Assembly: GCA_019671005.1 (NCBI GenBank)
Contig: CM033726.1
Location: 1,364,001 to 1,428,000 of the forward strand
Source of the DNA: Hibiscus mutabilis
Taxonomy: Eukaryota; Streptophyta; Magnoliopsida; Malvales; Malvaceae
Direction of reading: 5' to 3'
DNA: 64,000 bases
Part shown: positions 23,570 through 35,221 of the stretch, in pieces
How positions within the stretch are numbered: position 1 is the stretch's first letter
Layout of the letters: every line of letters begins with the position of its first letter
Program-made: the position numbers and the translations under genes
The notes under the pieces: generated by a model
What the model was told of the DNA's origin: nothing
Seen by the model: the letters and a program-made list of their open reading frames with translations, nothing else
Databases searched by the model: none

Positions 23570-24730
23570 TTCCTACTTAAGGCATCAGCCACAATATTTG
23601 CCTTACCGGGGTAATACTCTATGATGCAATTATAGTCCTTTAACAGTTCAATCCATCGTCGTTGCCTCAGATTCAACTCTTTTTGTGTAAGCAGGTATTT
23701 CAAGCTCTTATGATCCATATAAATGTAACACTTCTACTCATAGAGATAGTTCCTCCAAATCTTTAATGCGAAGATGACGACAGCGAGTTCCAAATCATGG
23801 TTAAGGTAGTTCTATTCGTGCGACTTCAGCTGTCTCGAAGCGTAAGCAACAACTTTCCCTCTTGTATAAGGATACAACCAAGCCCATTCAAAGACGCATC
23901 ACTAAACACAACATACTCTCTTTCAGGCTCGATTTGGGTTAAGACCGGTGCCTACGTGAGATAAGCTTTTAGTTGCTCAAAACTTTGCTGTCTTTTCTCA
24001 TTCTATTCAAAATGGACCCCTTTCTGCAACAACTTGGTCAACGGTGTGGCGGTAATGGAGAAACTCTTAACAAACTGCCTATAATACCCGGCAAGTCCTA
24101 GAAAACTACAGACATCTGAAATATTTCGTCGAGGTCTCCACTCCACTACAGCCTATACCTTATGAGGGTCCACGCGGATTCCATACCCAGCAACTATGTG
24201 ACCAAGGAATGCCACTTCCGAAAGCCAAAAGTCGCAATTACTAAACTTGGCAAAAAGATGTCTATCTCGAAGGGTCTGCAAAACTACAAGCAAATGGTAG
24301 TCGTGCTCTTCTTCTGAACGTGAATACACCAAGATGTCATCAATAAAGACCACCACGAACTGATGTAGGTACGGTTGAACGATTCGATTCATTAGGTCCA
24401 TAAAAACTGTAGGTGCGTTGGAAAGCCCAAACCACATTACCAAGAACTTATAGTGTCCATACCGCGTCCTAAAAGCGGTTTTATAGACATCATCATCCAT
24501 GATTTTCAACTGGTAGTACCTCGACCTCAAGTCTATCTTAGAAAACACACGAGCACCTCTCAACTAGTCAAACAAATCATTAATCCTCGAAAGGGGATAA
24601 TGATTCTTTATCGTTACCTTATTAAGCTGCCGATAATTAATACACATCCTCATAGACCCATCTTTCTTTTTGACGAACAGGACTGGTGCTCCCCAAGGTG
24701 AGACACTCGGTCGGATAAAACTTCCTTCTA
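23570..24730 (-). pseudogene. Element A reverse transcriptase and RNase H, decayed
   Basis: The RT shows PWGAPVLFVKKKDGS, CINYRQLNKVTIKN, VFSKIDLRSRYYQLK, the catalytic VVFIDDILVYS, and FLGHIVAGYGI (about 24150-24730). After stops, the RNase H shows MDHKSLKYLLTQKELNLRQR and IEYYPGKANIVADALSR (about 23570-23720). Several in-frame stops break it (for example between FD and LRGARV, and after DPHKV). Ty3/gypsy RT type is clear. Confidence 0.9.
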
Positions 24731-25099
24731 GCAATTCCTGGATTTTCTTCTTTAACTTTTATTTTTACGGGTGCCATTCAATACGACGCGATAGACACTG
24801 TTGTCGTACCCGACATCACATCAATTCAAAACTATAATTTACGGTCAGTAGGTATCCTGGGTAACTCCTCGGGAAACACATCGATGAACTTACTAACTGT
24901 CCGAAGGTTTTCAATCATTAGATCCTCAATTCTTACATCCACCACATGGGCCAAAAAGGCTTCACAACCTTGTTGTGACAACCTCTGAGCTGACAAAGCT
25001 GATACCACACTAGATAGACACGAATTTCTCTCACCTCACACAATCAGCTTGGAACCATCCGCAACGCGAAGCTTCAAACTCTTTGCTATATATCCCAGA

Positions 25100-25917
25100 C
25101 TAGCATCATGCTCAAAGAGCCAATCCATTCCCAAGATGGCATCAAACTCTTAAAACGGTAAAACTATTAAATTCGCTGGAAACAACGACCCCTGAACCTC
25201 GATTGGGCATCTTCGATACACCTTGTCCACCAACACATCATATTCCAAGAGACTAGTCACACGGACTCCTACCTGTAGATTCTCGGCAAGAATACCCCAC
25301 TGCTGAGATATCCCACTACGAATGTAGGAGTGGGTAGACCTTGAATCCACAATAACAACAATAGAAACCGAAAACAAGGTAAACGTACCTGAAATAACAT
25401 CTGTAGCTGCGCAATCCTCCTAAGCCCTGGCTGCATACTGCCTAGCTGTTGCTCTCGCGGTAGACTAGAATGTGCCTCCCGATACATGGCTTGCTCCTCC
25501 TGAGAAAGGCCTCGACCCCTCTGGGTCGGATATGCAGTCCTCTGAACCTGATCTAGAGAGGTCACAACAGCCACTGGACAGTCTTTCACAAAGTGATCCG
25601 GTGACCCACACTGTTAACAAACTCTTACTGCTTCCCAATACTCGCATTTGTGTTTGCGTCTATACTGATTGCAAACCGGTGCCCCCACACTCATCTGTGA
25701 ACCATCCGGGCTCATCATGGATGAAGAAGAATATGAGCTTTTACGACCAGCTGACTCAAATCTTCGGTCTGACCTTGAACTTCGATTTGATGCTCCTAGG
25801 TTATGGTTTTACTGATTTTTACTCTTCCCCGAGAAGGCCTGCGAGCTGTTATTAGAGGGATTCTGGGTTCTCCCACCCAAACTTCCTTGCCCACCAGAAG
25901 GGCCATATGTTAAGCAT
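25100..25917 (-). pseudogene. Element A gag zinc knuckle and protease, decayed
   Basis: A zinc-knuckle-like CGSPDHFVKDC (about 25575-25610) is preceded by a stop inside the first Cys pair. A protease-like VIVDSRSTHSYI (about 25340) has the usual DSGST glycine replaced by R. The reading is cut at its upstream end by insertion of element B and continues at 37974. Confidence 0.8.
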
Positions 25918-25923
25918 TGCATT

Positions 25924-28707
25924 TGTAATCACTCATTTTCACTTGTAAATACATATTGCATGTATATTTATTATATGAATGTTACTAATATATATATATA
26001 AAAGGTGTGGTGTGCATGTATATTATAAGCTATGTACGTATACGTATTAATGATGAATGTGTGTCGCGTATGTATCTAGAGTATGAGCGTATATGATTAA
26101 TATATATAGATGTTATGATAATTATGGGCAGGATTATATGTACGTATGCCAATATGTTATACTTGTATAAGTATAGGTTTGTATCATGTATATGTATCGC
26201 TGTTATAATTATATTATTATTATTAATATTATTGGGCTGATAAAATGAAAAAAATTACATATATTAAACCCAAATAAAAATTACAGTCCAAGTCCAAATA
26301 CAATTACAAGGCCCGGTTGGCCCAAACCCAAATCTTATCTAATTACAATTATGGTGTGCAGGTAACTGTGGGCCGTTGGATCAAGATCTGATCCAACGGC
26401 CATGATCAAACCAAGAAGTCAAAAATATCTGCCAGCCGCGTGTTCCACACGTATGGACCGTTCGAGTGCCACGCGCGGACGCTTTAATATCCCACGCGAG
26501 CGTAAGATCCACGCGTTCTGACTCCTCGACTGCGGAGCTCCACGTGGCAAGATCTGAAGCCGTCTCATCAAATCGAGGCTTCATCCAAGCCGTTCGTCCT
26601 TCAAGCCATCTCGACCGTCAGATCAGATCTGATCTAACAACCGAGAACGCGTCTGGCCGCTGGCAGAACACCCATACCGCCACCACGCCGATATTCAGCC
26701 CCCGTGTTCAGAACATGCCCAAGACAACAAGCAAAAATTGTCAGTTCAGATCTGAAAAAACAAGATGCAACTTGCACCAAAACAAAGACAATGATATATA
26801 TGAAACGGGACTTTTGTAAGGAACAAAAAAAAAAGGAAGAGAGGGTGGTGGTAAAAAAAAAAAAAGAGAGTGTATTGTAACAAGTTTTTTTGAAATACAA
26901 AAAAGAAGCAACGCAAGTCCAGTGGTACTTTTCTTATTTGTTTTTTTTACATGCATATACAAAGAGATAAACAAAAAAAAAGAGAGAATAAGTCTTACCG
27001 TCGCCGTCCGTGTGTCTCCCTTCCTCAATGACAAGCCTTTCGGCTTCCCCAAGCCGAGATGGTGAATCGGAGGAGGAAGGGAAGGCCCCTTGTAGTTTTG
27101 TTTTAGGTTTAAAAAAGTGTTTTTTTGTTCGTATTTCCTAGATCTAGGGCGAATAGAGGTGTATCCTCTGAATCCAACCTCGGATTCGTGTCGAGGATGG
27201 AAAGGGGGTTATTTTGGTGTGTTTTGGAGGCTCGCCGGCGGCGGAGAACACGGCGGCCGGCCGCCGGATTCTGGGTTTCATAGGATCAGTTGAGAGAAAA
27301 TGAAGAACATGGGTTATTACAAAACTGAAGAAATGAAACGAATGGCCAAAAATTTGATTTCGGCCTAAAAAGAGGGTTTATATAATTGTTATTATTTCGT
27401 TAAATGAGTAAATTACACACTAAATCCCCCCGCGTTTCTAATATTTTCACTTTTGTCTTGCCGCATGGTATATTTACAACTCTGGTCCCTCTTGTTTTTC
27501 AAAATCTTACAATCTAGTCCCTAAATTACACTGAATCAGACTTCAAATGGTAAAATTACGCCTTTAACCATCCCGCGTTTTTGAACTTTTCATTTTGAGT
27601 CTACCCCTTGGTCCAATTACAATTTTGATCCTTCTAGGTTCTGTTTGTTTCGCAATTTCGTCCCTAAATTACATATTATTGTTCTTTAATTTCTGCCACT
27701 GACTTTTATTTTTCTTTCATTTCAGTCCTGTTTTCTTTGTAAATATTCATGTTCGTATTATAATCGTATATGTTGATATTCTATTGTTTTATTTTATGTC
27801 CCTCGTATTTTATGTTTACATGTATATGTGTGTTAAGCTTATAATAGTCATGCATCTTTTTATCCGGTTATTCATATTAAGCATGTTATGTTTTAGTTGA
27901 TTCGTACATGGTATATTTTGTATTTTTGTATGTGTGTATGTTTTTTTAAGGATTGCATGCTAGTATATTTACTTTTGTTTGTATGATATATTGTCCCATA
28001 TATGTTGAAATATGTTTTATTACTAGTATGCATGTCTTTTTGAAATATTTGTTCGTCTATACGTACTTATTCCTGCCTTGTTATTTTGACATGTTACAGT
28101 TGTTTTTATCTATTATTTAGATTAATATGTATATATGCATGATCCAGTCTAATATATTATTTATGTTAGATTAGTATTATGTTATGTCAATATTTATTGC
28201 ATTTAAATATTTTGCCATGTTTTATATTTTTGCCACTAAGATTGCATATCGAGATATAAATTGTTAATGCGGTGCCCTTTTATCCGAGCGTAAACGGGGC
28301 CAGTATCAGGCGTAGTGGTAGTGGTTGGGCGTTTACCCTCGGATAACGGGGCCCTTAAAATTTATTCGCAATAATGACCGAATTTTAAAATAATCGTCAC
28401 TTTAATCGGGAAAATCAAATATTAATAAAGCGGTAATTATTAAAGTACCAATTTTGGGCGGTGTGGGGGTGCTAATCCTTCCCCATCCGTAACCGACTCC
28501 CGAACCCAACATTTTTGAATCTCTGGTTTTATGGTGTCCGGCCTACCTAAGTGGCCGGTGGCGACCCCATTTTTTTTAATGCGGTTTCTTTTAAAACCCC
28601 ATGGAATAAACGTTTTATATCCAAAAAAATCACAAACACCTTTCAAAAATACCTTCGAAAAACCCACGTTTTTATTTAGCGATGAGAAAGAAAAAGACAT
28701 CGCTACA
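25924..28707 (+). repeat. 5' LTR of element B
   Basis: 2784 bp, TGTAATCACTC...ATCGCTACA. It contains the inverted pair GTTGGATC...GATCCAAC (about 26373-26398) and a TATA-like TTTATATAAT (about 27368). Relative to the 3' LTR it lacks 18 bp near 26472 and keeps about 35 bp near 28410 that the other has lost. Confidence 0.93.
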
Positions 28708-28709
28708 GA

Positions 28710-28727
28710 TGGCGACTCCGCTGGGGA
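28710..28727 (+). other. Primer-binding site of element B
   Basis: TGGCGACTCCGCTGGGGA begins two bases after the LTR end and has the TGG start expected of a tRNA 3'-end complement. Ogre/Tat elements are known to use such a site (tRNA-Arg, from memory, not checked). Confidence 0.75.
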
Positions 28728-29511
28728 CCCATTTTTGTTTTTTTTTTTAAAAAAAAACAAATGAGAGTCAAGCTTTTAAAATAATTACCGCTTTACTAAT
28801 ATTGGAAATTCTGGATTAAAGTGACTATTAAATTAACATTCGGTCATAATTGCGCGTTTATTTTAACGCATTTAAAATATGGCATATAAACCCGTCTTTC
28901 TAAGTGGGGGGAAAACGCTAATGCTTTCGTGGAGATATCGTTCTCCCGTATGGGCCTAGCAAGTACCTTCGGGGCTCGAGTACCTTATGCTTTCGTAAGG
29001 ATATCGTTCCTTAAATGACGGGCATAAGCGAATGGGTCCCCCTGAATTGAACTCGGTTGAAAGGAGCCTATAATGGGTGATGATCGGGGGCCTTGCTACT
29101 CTTAGTAGAGGACAGCGAGGACAATTCGGGTACCTCCTAGAACCAAAACTGCATGTAGAGAACACATAGAAACCCACCCTGTTAGAGCCATGCGGATAAC
29201 CTAGGTGTCTTAGATGGAATGTAAATAGGATTGTCTTGTTTGCTTATCGCATTTAATTTGCCCTTTTATTATGTACTTATCATTTTTGTCCGGTACTGAC
29301 TTGTGTTCTTTTGCTTTGTTTTTGCATACCATTGCATTCGCATTAGAGAAAGGCATTGATTCCCGAGTGATTTCTCTCATAATAGAAGATTGTTCATGAT
29401 GGACCAAAGGTTCTTTGACTGAAGGAAGGGGTCCAATTCGGCAGTTCCATCCCAAGACTAGGACGGTGACAGTAGAAGAAGAACCATTCAAGGACACGAG
29501 CAGATTCGTAT
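28728..29511. other. 5' untranslated internal region of element B
   Basis: No coding similarity seen. It includes short direct repeats such as CTTTCGT(G/A)(G/A)GGATATCG near 28923 and 28990. Confidence 0.5.
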
Positions 29512-30862
29512 GGCAGTGTCAATCCCGGTGACAAACAAGATGAAATACAAGAACTAAAGAAGCAAATGTCCGAGATGATGGACCGGATGAATGCCATGAT
29601 GAAAGGCAAGCAAAGCATGTCGAACTCGAGAAAAGATTCGGTCGGGGGAGCAGAATGTGGAGCAGAATGGTCGAATGTCAAAATAGATAACACCATTAAA
29701 TATGACAAATCAAATCCCTTTGTGATCAATCTCAAGAAGCGGACAAGTAGCATATCGGGGGGAAGATACCCAGGAACAGAGGCAAAACCAGGGGAAGTTC
29801 GAGAATCTAATGACATCAGAGGACATTATCCTATACCCATGAGATACACCGAGTTACTTTCGTTGCTTGTCGAAAGGAACCTTGTCATACCAGTGAAGTC
29901 TGTACCAAGAAAACCTCCTTATCCGAAAGATTACAACAGTCGTGTCCGGTGCAGCTACCACATAGGCGATTCGAGTCATCACACTGAAAATTGTAGGGCC
30001 CTGAAGGACAGAGTTTGAGATCTTATCAGAATAGGAATTTTGGATTTCGAAGACGGACAACCCCGATTCTTTGGCCATCCTGCAGTTGCCCAAGGGGCAA
30101 AGTCGAAGGAAGGTCAATACCGAGCCCAAGGTTCGGATAACACAGAAGTGGGCCACTCAAGCGGGATAAAGTTAGGAGTCAATAATAAAAGCGTCTCAGA
30201 AGATGAACTTGCACACAAGCGCGACCAACTCGAGCATGAGAGGCACAATCTTAGCATGAAATCAAAGAATGTACAAGACGAGTACCAGAAGCTGCACTTT
30301 GAATTTAAGAGTTTCGGTCTGGGTGACACCGCGAAAGAGTGGGTTAATGGTGTGATTCAGCTAAGGAACAGTTCAGAACGCTGGAAGCAGAAATGCAAGA
30401 ATAGTAAGAATAAAGTCAAGATCATTATCAAAGAAGCTGGAAGAAGCTGAGGGCCAACGCGACTTTCTCCAAAATGAGTTAGAAAGCAGTCTGGCCATGG
30501 AAGATATTCTGAAATCAAGTCTGCACCAGGAAAGGAATGAATCATAAGCCTTCCAAATGGAAAATGCAGCACTCAAAGAACAGATAGTGAGGCTCGAGAC
30601 TGCTTCACATACCAGTGAGATCCGTGCTGGGGCAATGACCGTTAAGATACAAAAGGCTGAGCAAACAATACGGGAGAAAGACCGGGACATGAAGATGGTT
30701 ACGACTCAAGCCCGACAAATAGCTCAACAGGTAGCAGATTTAGCCGATGCAGCGGTACCAATAAGCCAGAATATGGATCCGGCATTGGACCGCGAAGGAA
30801 AACTGACAAGACTATTGAATGAGGTCAAGACATTAGGTGCCAGGGCTCACCGCTATCTGTAA
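29512..30862 (+). pseudogene. Element B upstream ORF: Gag-tail zinc-type module plus coiled coil, broken
   Basis: The first part reads ELKKQMSEMMDRMNAMM, then YPIPMRYTELLSLLVERNLV and CSYHIGDSSHHTENCRALKD, the pattern of the segment after the capsid in Tat-type Gag. After a TGA at 30016-30018 the same frame continues into a charged heptad-like region (DELAHKRDQLEHERHNLS). After a frameshift near 30440 this goes on as KLEEAEGQRDFLQ, ENAALKEQIVRLE and ADLADAAVPISQ, ending at 30862. The coiled-coil tail resembles the extra ORF1 of Ogre elements. The order (Gag tail first, capsid later) is unusual. At least two stops and one frameshift mean it is not translatable as one protein. Confidence 0.7.
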
Positions 30863-31053
30863 AACCCTAATACCGGATGTAATAAAACCTTTTGGTCTGA
30901 ATGAAAGATGTCCTATAGGGACAAATCACTTGCGGAATCAATGCTTTATTGCATTCATGCATTGCATTTGCATCACGTTCTTTGCATTGTTTTATCATCG
31001 CATGTCACTTCATCATTTAATACCTGGGGTTCGATGGCAGAATTAATCGGAAA

Positions 31054-32070
31054 ATGGAACGAATTGAAGAGTCGAGGCTTGACCAGTTAAAAGAAAGAAT
31101 TGAGAAAGAACTTAGGAAGAAAGAGAAGATAAATGTTTTCAATACGAGGGAACTCTGCTTAGTCCCTGATTTGGTCATTCCTCCAGATTTCAAGGTTCCC
31201 GGATTTGCGCAGTATGACGGAACCAGCTGCCCGAAGATTCACTTAACCATGTTTTGTAGAAAAATGGAAGGATACATGAAGAACGAAGAATTGCTGCTCC
31301 ACCATTTCCATGATAGCCTGACGGGACCAGCAGCATTGTGGTATAACCGTTTGAACAGAAACCAAGTTAGGTCATGGGGTGACCTCGCTAATGCCTTCTT
31401 GGGTCAATACAAATATGCTTTAGATTTAGCACCATGTCGACAGTTTCTTCAGAATGAGAAAATGAGACCAAGTGAAAGCTTCAGGGAATATGCATTAAGG
31501 TGGCGATGTCTGGCGACCCAAGTCCAGCCTCCTATAGCAGAAGAAGAGTTGACTCCCCTATTTCATGCAACGCTTCCCTCTCCCTTCTTCGATGTGATGT
31601 TGGAGAAATCGAGAAACGGATTTGAAGATTTCATGACGATTGGAGAGAGGATAGAATATGCAATCAAAGAAGAAAAATTAGGCCTAAAGTCTAAGGACCG
31701 AAACGAAGATAAGGTAGATAAGGATGGAGAGGTAAATGAGTGTCATCTCCAGGGCTCGCGTGGCCGTAAAAGAAGGAGACAGACTGAAAAATCGGGGGCA
31801 TCAAGGAAAATCCCTCGGACGAGCGCAAATTTGGAAGTGTTTGGAATATCTATCTCAGACATTTGGCCTCATCTGGTAGAGGGTCACTATCTTGTTCCTA
31901 GGCCGATGAAGAGTGCACCTGATCTGTATGCCCATAGTTTTGACTCGAGTAGCACATGCGAATTCCATATGGGGGCACCGAGGCATCCCACCAGAAAATG
32001 TAGACCTTTACTGGATGAAATCAAGAAGCTGGTCAATGATGGAACCCTGACACAAGAGCTGATCAAGTAG
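31054..32070 (+). CDS. Element B capsid-type Gag (Retrotrans_gag), open
   Basis: Uninterrupted 338-residue frame. After a charged N terminus it reads LVIPPDFKVPGFAQYDGTSC (about residues 38-57), HLTMFCRKMEGY, HDSLTGPAALWYNRLNR, WGDLANAFLGQYKYALDLAP, then SESFREYALRWRCLATQVQP. This is the classical gypsy capsid pattern, closest to Tat/Ogre Gag. A basic stretch (RGRKRRRQ) and a Cys/His-like CEFHMGAPRHPTRKC (about residues 302-316) end it. Gag forms the virus-like particle that packages the RNA. It stays open although the ORF upstream is broken. No protease follows. The exact start is uncertain, since the first ATG of the frame was taken. Confidence 0.85.
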   Translation: MERIEESRLDQLKERIEKELRKKEKINVFNTRELCLVPDLVIPPDFKVPGFAQYDGTSCPKIHLTMFCRKMEGYMKNEELLLHHFHDSLTGPAALWYNRLNRNQVRSWGDLANAFLGQYKYALDLAPCRQFLQNEKMRPSESFREYALRWRCLATQVQPPIAEEELTPLFHATLPSPFFDVMLEKSRNGFEDFMTIGERIEYAIKEEKLGLKSKDRNEDKVDKDGEVNECHLQGSRGRKRRRQTEKSGASRKIPRTSANLEVFGISISDIWPHLVEGHYLVPRPMKSAPDLYAHSFDSSSTCEFHMGAPRHPTRKCRPLLDEIKKLVNDGTLTQELIK

Positions 32071-34019
32071 TGGAAGACCAAGGATGAGAAGCAAATCTAC
32101 ATAGTGCTGAAGAAGCCAGAGATGTCTCTACATTAAAATACTTTCCTGAAGTAATACAAGGAATCAACTCTATGTGGCCCCCATGTGGCAAAGATCTTTT
32201 GTGATGGGGCATGTTTGTTGATTTGTATTTCAATAAAGAACACATTTCGTTTAACATATAATGTTTTTGAAAGCACATAGATATTTTCTCGCCGTTGTAG
32301 GACGCTGGATATCAATTGCAAGATGTGACATTAGATAGATGTCGTGACAACGATGATGTGTGATCTTCCCCACCGGACTCTGGTCAGCAAAGCGAGATTA
32401 TTACTCTTTCGATGATATTCAAGGATAAAAAAAACTCTAAATGTCAACCATGTAGAGTTGCTTGAAATTGAAGCTCTAGGCATAATCTTCTAGGTAGTAA
32501 ATATGAAATGAAAAAAGAAATGGGTGAATTGAAGAAAAAGAAAAGAAAGAAAAAAGAAATGAAAATAAAGAAGAAGAAAATAATAATAAAAAGTACTCCT
32601 ATGTTCGAAACCTGGTAATAGGCTTGTTCGGATAAGAGTATGGAAATTTTGGGGCACTCCGCTGAAGCGATAGGGTGGAGATATATCATCCAATTCAAGA
32701 AACCTTAGCTTCATGAGTGATGGTAATATTTTCAAATCGTGACTATACCGAGTAACTTGGGGCAGTGTTGTTTGCTCCATCGTTGTCCTCAAGACAAAGG
32801 ACTGTGACGAATTGATTTCCTCAAATAATGATAAAAGCAAAAAAAACAAAAAAAAACAAAACAAAAAAGGAAAAAATGATGAAAAGATGAAAAAAGAAAA
32901 AAAAAAGAAAAAAGGCGATATCATGGGAAAAATTAAGACCCGCACCACCCAGAACTCTATTCCTAGAGTAATATTTCTGCGCTCAAGTGGTTATACAAGC
33001 CAACCCTTTTGGGGGCAGAGTAGATAATGAGAATTGAGAAAGAGTAGTACTCTGCAGCAACGCGGTAATCATGAGGATGAACCGAGTCACCAGGGAAGAC
33101 TTCACATCTTTGAATTGCCAAGTGGTTGAATCTAAGCCACTCTTGCACATGATATCCAGAGCTCCTATGCTGTGTTTTCAAAATCTTGTATGTTAATCTA
33201 AATGATACCCTTCAGTGGAACACCAATCAGCAAATTGACAAGTTAAAGCAACAAAAATTTCCATGTATTACTTCAGGAGTAAGATCCAGAACACAAGGAG
33301 GCGGATACTATTGAAGCCCCTAACCAGAAATGACATCACAATGCATAGAATGAAGATGATAACAGAGGTATAGGTGTCAGACAGCTCAAGAACAAGAAGC
33401 GAATTCCAGCCACGATGCCTTGTTTGGTTCAGAAAATGAAGGACGAAACATGACAAGAATGAGCTTACAAAGTGAGGGGACGTAAAAATAAACAGTGAGT
33501 CTCCAAAGAATTAAAACACAGAGATCGATGAAGGGTGTCCGTCAAGAGGCAACAAGAAGATTGAGGTTAAGAAGCATTTCGCTCACCCCGATGATGAAAT
33601 TAACCAATACTCAGAATGTTGGGTCAAAAGAACTGGAAGATAGCCGAGCACGATCGAATAGGGCAATACAGAACAGAAAGAATAGTAAGAATCTCTGCAC
33701 ACGCATGATATAATGTTTGTTGGTGAAGCAGACAGAAACTTTGAAGAAGAAAGGCGGGTGCTCGTGCAAACAAACAAGAGCAGATGCCCATTAAGCAAAA
33801 TTTGACAGAAATGAAGATCAAAATTGAGCATACCGCAAAAGGAAAGGAAATAGAGAAATCAGAAGAATGACTTTTCAAGACATAAGATTAACAAAGAAAA
33901 AAGAAAAAGAGGAGAAAGAAAGCACAACATTACATGCATCATATAGATAGGGGCATGTCAATTTTGCTTGTTCCTAAACAGGTATTTGAAGAATTATCGA
34001 AGAATTTACCAAAGTCCAT
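32071..34019. other. Non-coding internal region of element B with purine tracts
   Basis: Where pol would be expected there is only simple and low-complexity sequence. This includes strongly purine-rich stretches on the + strand at about 32505-32590, 32815-32920 and 33885-33925. Element C carries the reverse complement of parts of this region. Confidence 0.7.
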
Positions 34020-34735
34020 AGAACAACAGCCATGTCGGCGTCAGATCCAGATATTAAATCCTTCGGGTCATCGATAAGTCCTTCGGGCACGATGTTAAGT
34101 CCTTCGGGCCATCAGTAAGTCTTTCGAGCGTGGTGTTAAATCCTTCGGGTCATCAGTAAGTCCTTCGGGCATGATGTGGCAGCATATCAGCGTGAGTCCC
34201 CATAAAACAACAGCCATGTCGGCGTCAGATCCAGATATTAAATCCTTCGGGTCATCGGTAAGTCCTTCGGGCACGATGTTAAGTCCTTCGGGCCATCGTG
34301 TTAAAGTCTTTCGGCGTGGTGTTAAATCCTTCGGGTCATCAGTAAGTCCTTCGGGCATGATGTGGCAGCATATCAGCGTGAGTCCCCATAAAACAACAGC
34401 CATGTCGGTGTCAGATCCAGATATTAAATCATTCGGGTCATCGGTAAGTCCTTCGGGCACGATGTTAAGTCCTTCGGGCCATCAGTAAGTCTTTCGAGCG
34501 TGGTGTTAAATCCTTCGGGTCATCGTAAGTCGCCGGGCATGATGTGGCAGCATATCAGCCTGAGTCCCCATAGAACAATAGCCATATCAGCGTCAGATCC
34601 AGATGTTAAATCTTTCGGGTCATCAGTAAGTCTTTCGAGCGTGGTGTTAAATCCTTCGGGTCATCAGTAAGTCTTTCGAGCATGATGATAAGTCCTTTGG
34701 GCCATAAATAAGTCCTTCGGGCATGATGTGGTAGT
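34020..34735. repeat. Tandem repeat, period about 184 bp, with CCTTCGGG sub-repeats
   Basis: The anchor AACAGCCATGTCGG recurs at 34024, 34208, 34394 and (degenerate) 34576, giving steps of 184, 186 and 182 bp. Each unit contains several shorter repeats of the type TAAGTCCTTCGGGCATGATG. Reading frames on both strands stay open only because the repeat lacks stops. Confidence 0.92.
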
Positions 34736-34794
34736 CTTAGTAGCGTAGGTCCAAAAATGGCAACAGCCTCGTAAAAAAAAAGGAACCTGCATTT

Positions 34795-35075
34795 TCAAGT
34801 CCCAGTGAAAGGTTCCATAGAGGGAGAACCCTAAATTCAGAATCTCAAAAAGAACTCTCAGTCGAAGGAATCCATCAGCGGCGCAAAAGGTTTTATATAG
34901 GAGAAACCAGCGTTGAAGGCAAAGAGTTCTATATAGGAAGGACTCCAAGCTTTACTGTCTCGAAGTGAAAGGAAGGACTCATAATTCGGGGTTTCAGAGC
35001 GAAGGGTTCTATATAGGAAAAGCCTGTAGCTCCAAGATCGGAAGGTGACGAAGCTCTATATAGGAAGAACTTACG
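34795..35075. repeat. Array of TCTATATAGGA-type repeats next to the 3' LTR of element B
   Basis: Four copies of TATATAGGA (about 34892, 34931, 35012 and 35050), plus a degenerate one near 34813, spaced 40-80 bp apart within sequence of the form GGTTCTATATAGGAAGGA. The same array, longer and inverted, is present in element C at 57520-57905. Confidence 0.88.
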
Positions 35076-35221
35076 AGCCTGAAGATTCAGCCAAGGAAGA
35101 GCGGATATACCCAAAAGAACACGTTTTCCAAAGCCACAAACAGAGAAGTCTGATAAAAAATGAGTGCTTATGAATCTTTGCTTTGTTTCCCATTCTATGA
35201 GAACAAGCAAAGAGGGGCAAC

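Noticed and set aside
26466..26819. 117-codon frame in the LTR of B, repeated in the 3' LTR
   Set aside because: Long only because the LTR is locally GC-rich; no family recognised and no reason to expect coding sequence there. An 18-bp indel between the two LTRs keeps the frame only by chance.
34095..34488. Open reading frames on both strands with repeating MPEGLTDDP or SPSGTMLSPSG text
   Set aside because: They exist only because the tandem repeat lacks stop codons; both strands are open at once and nothing outside the repeat is similar.
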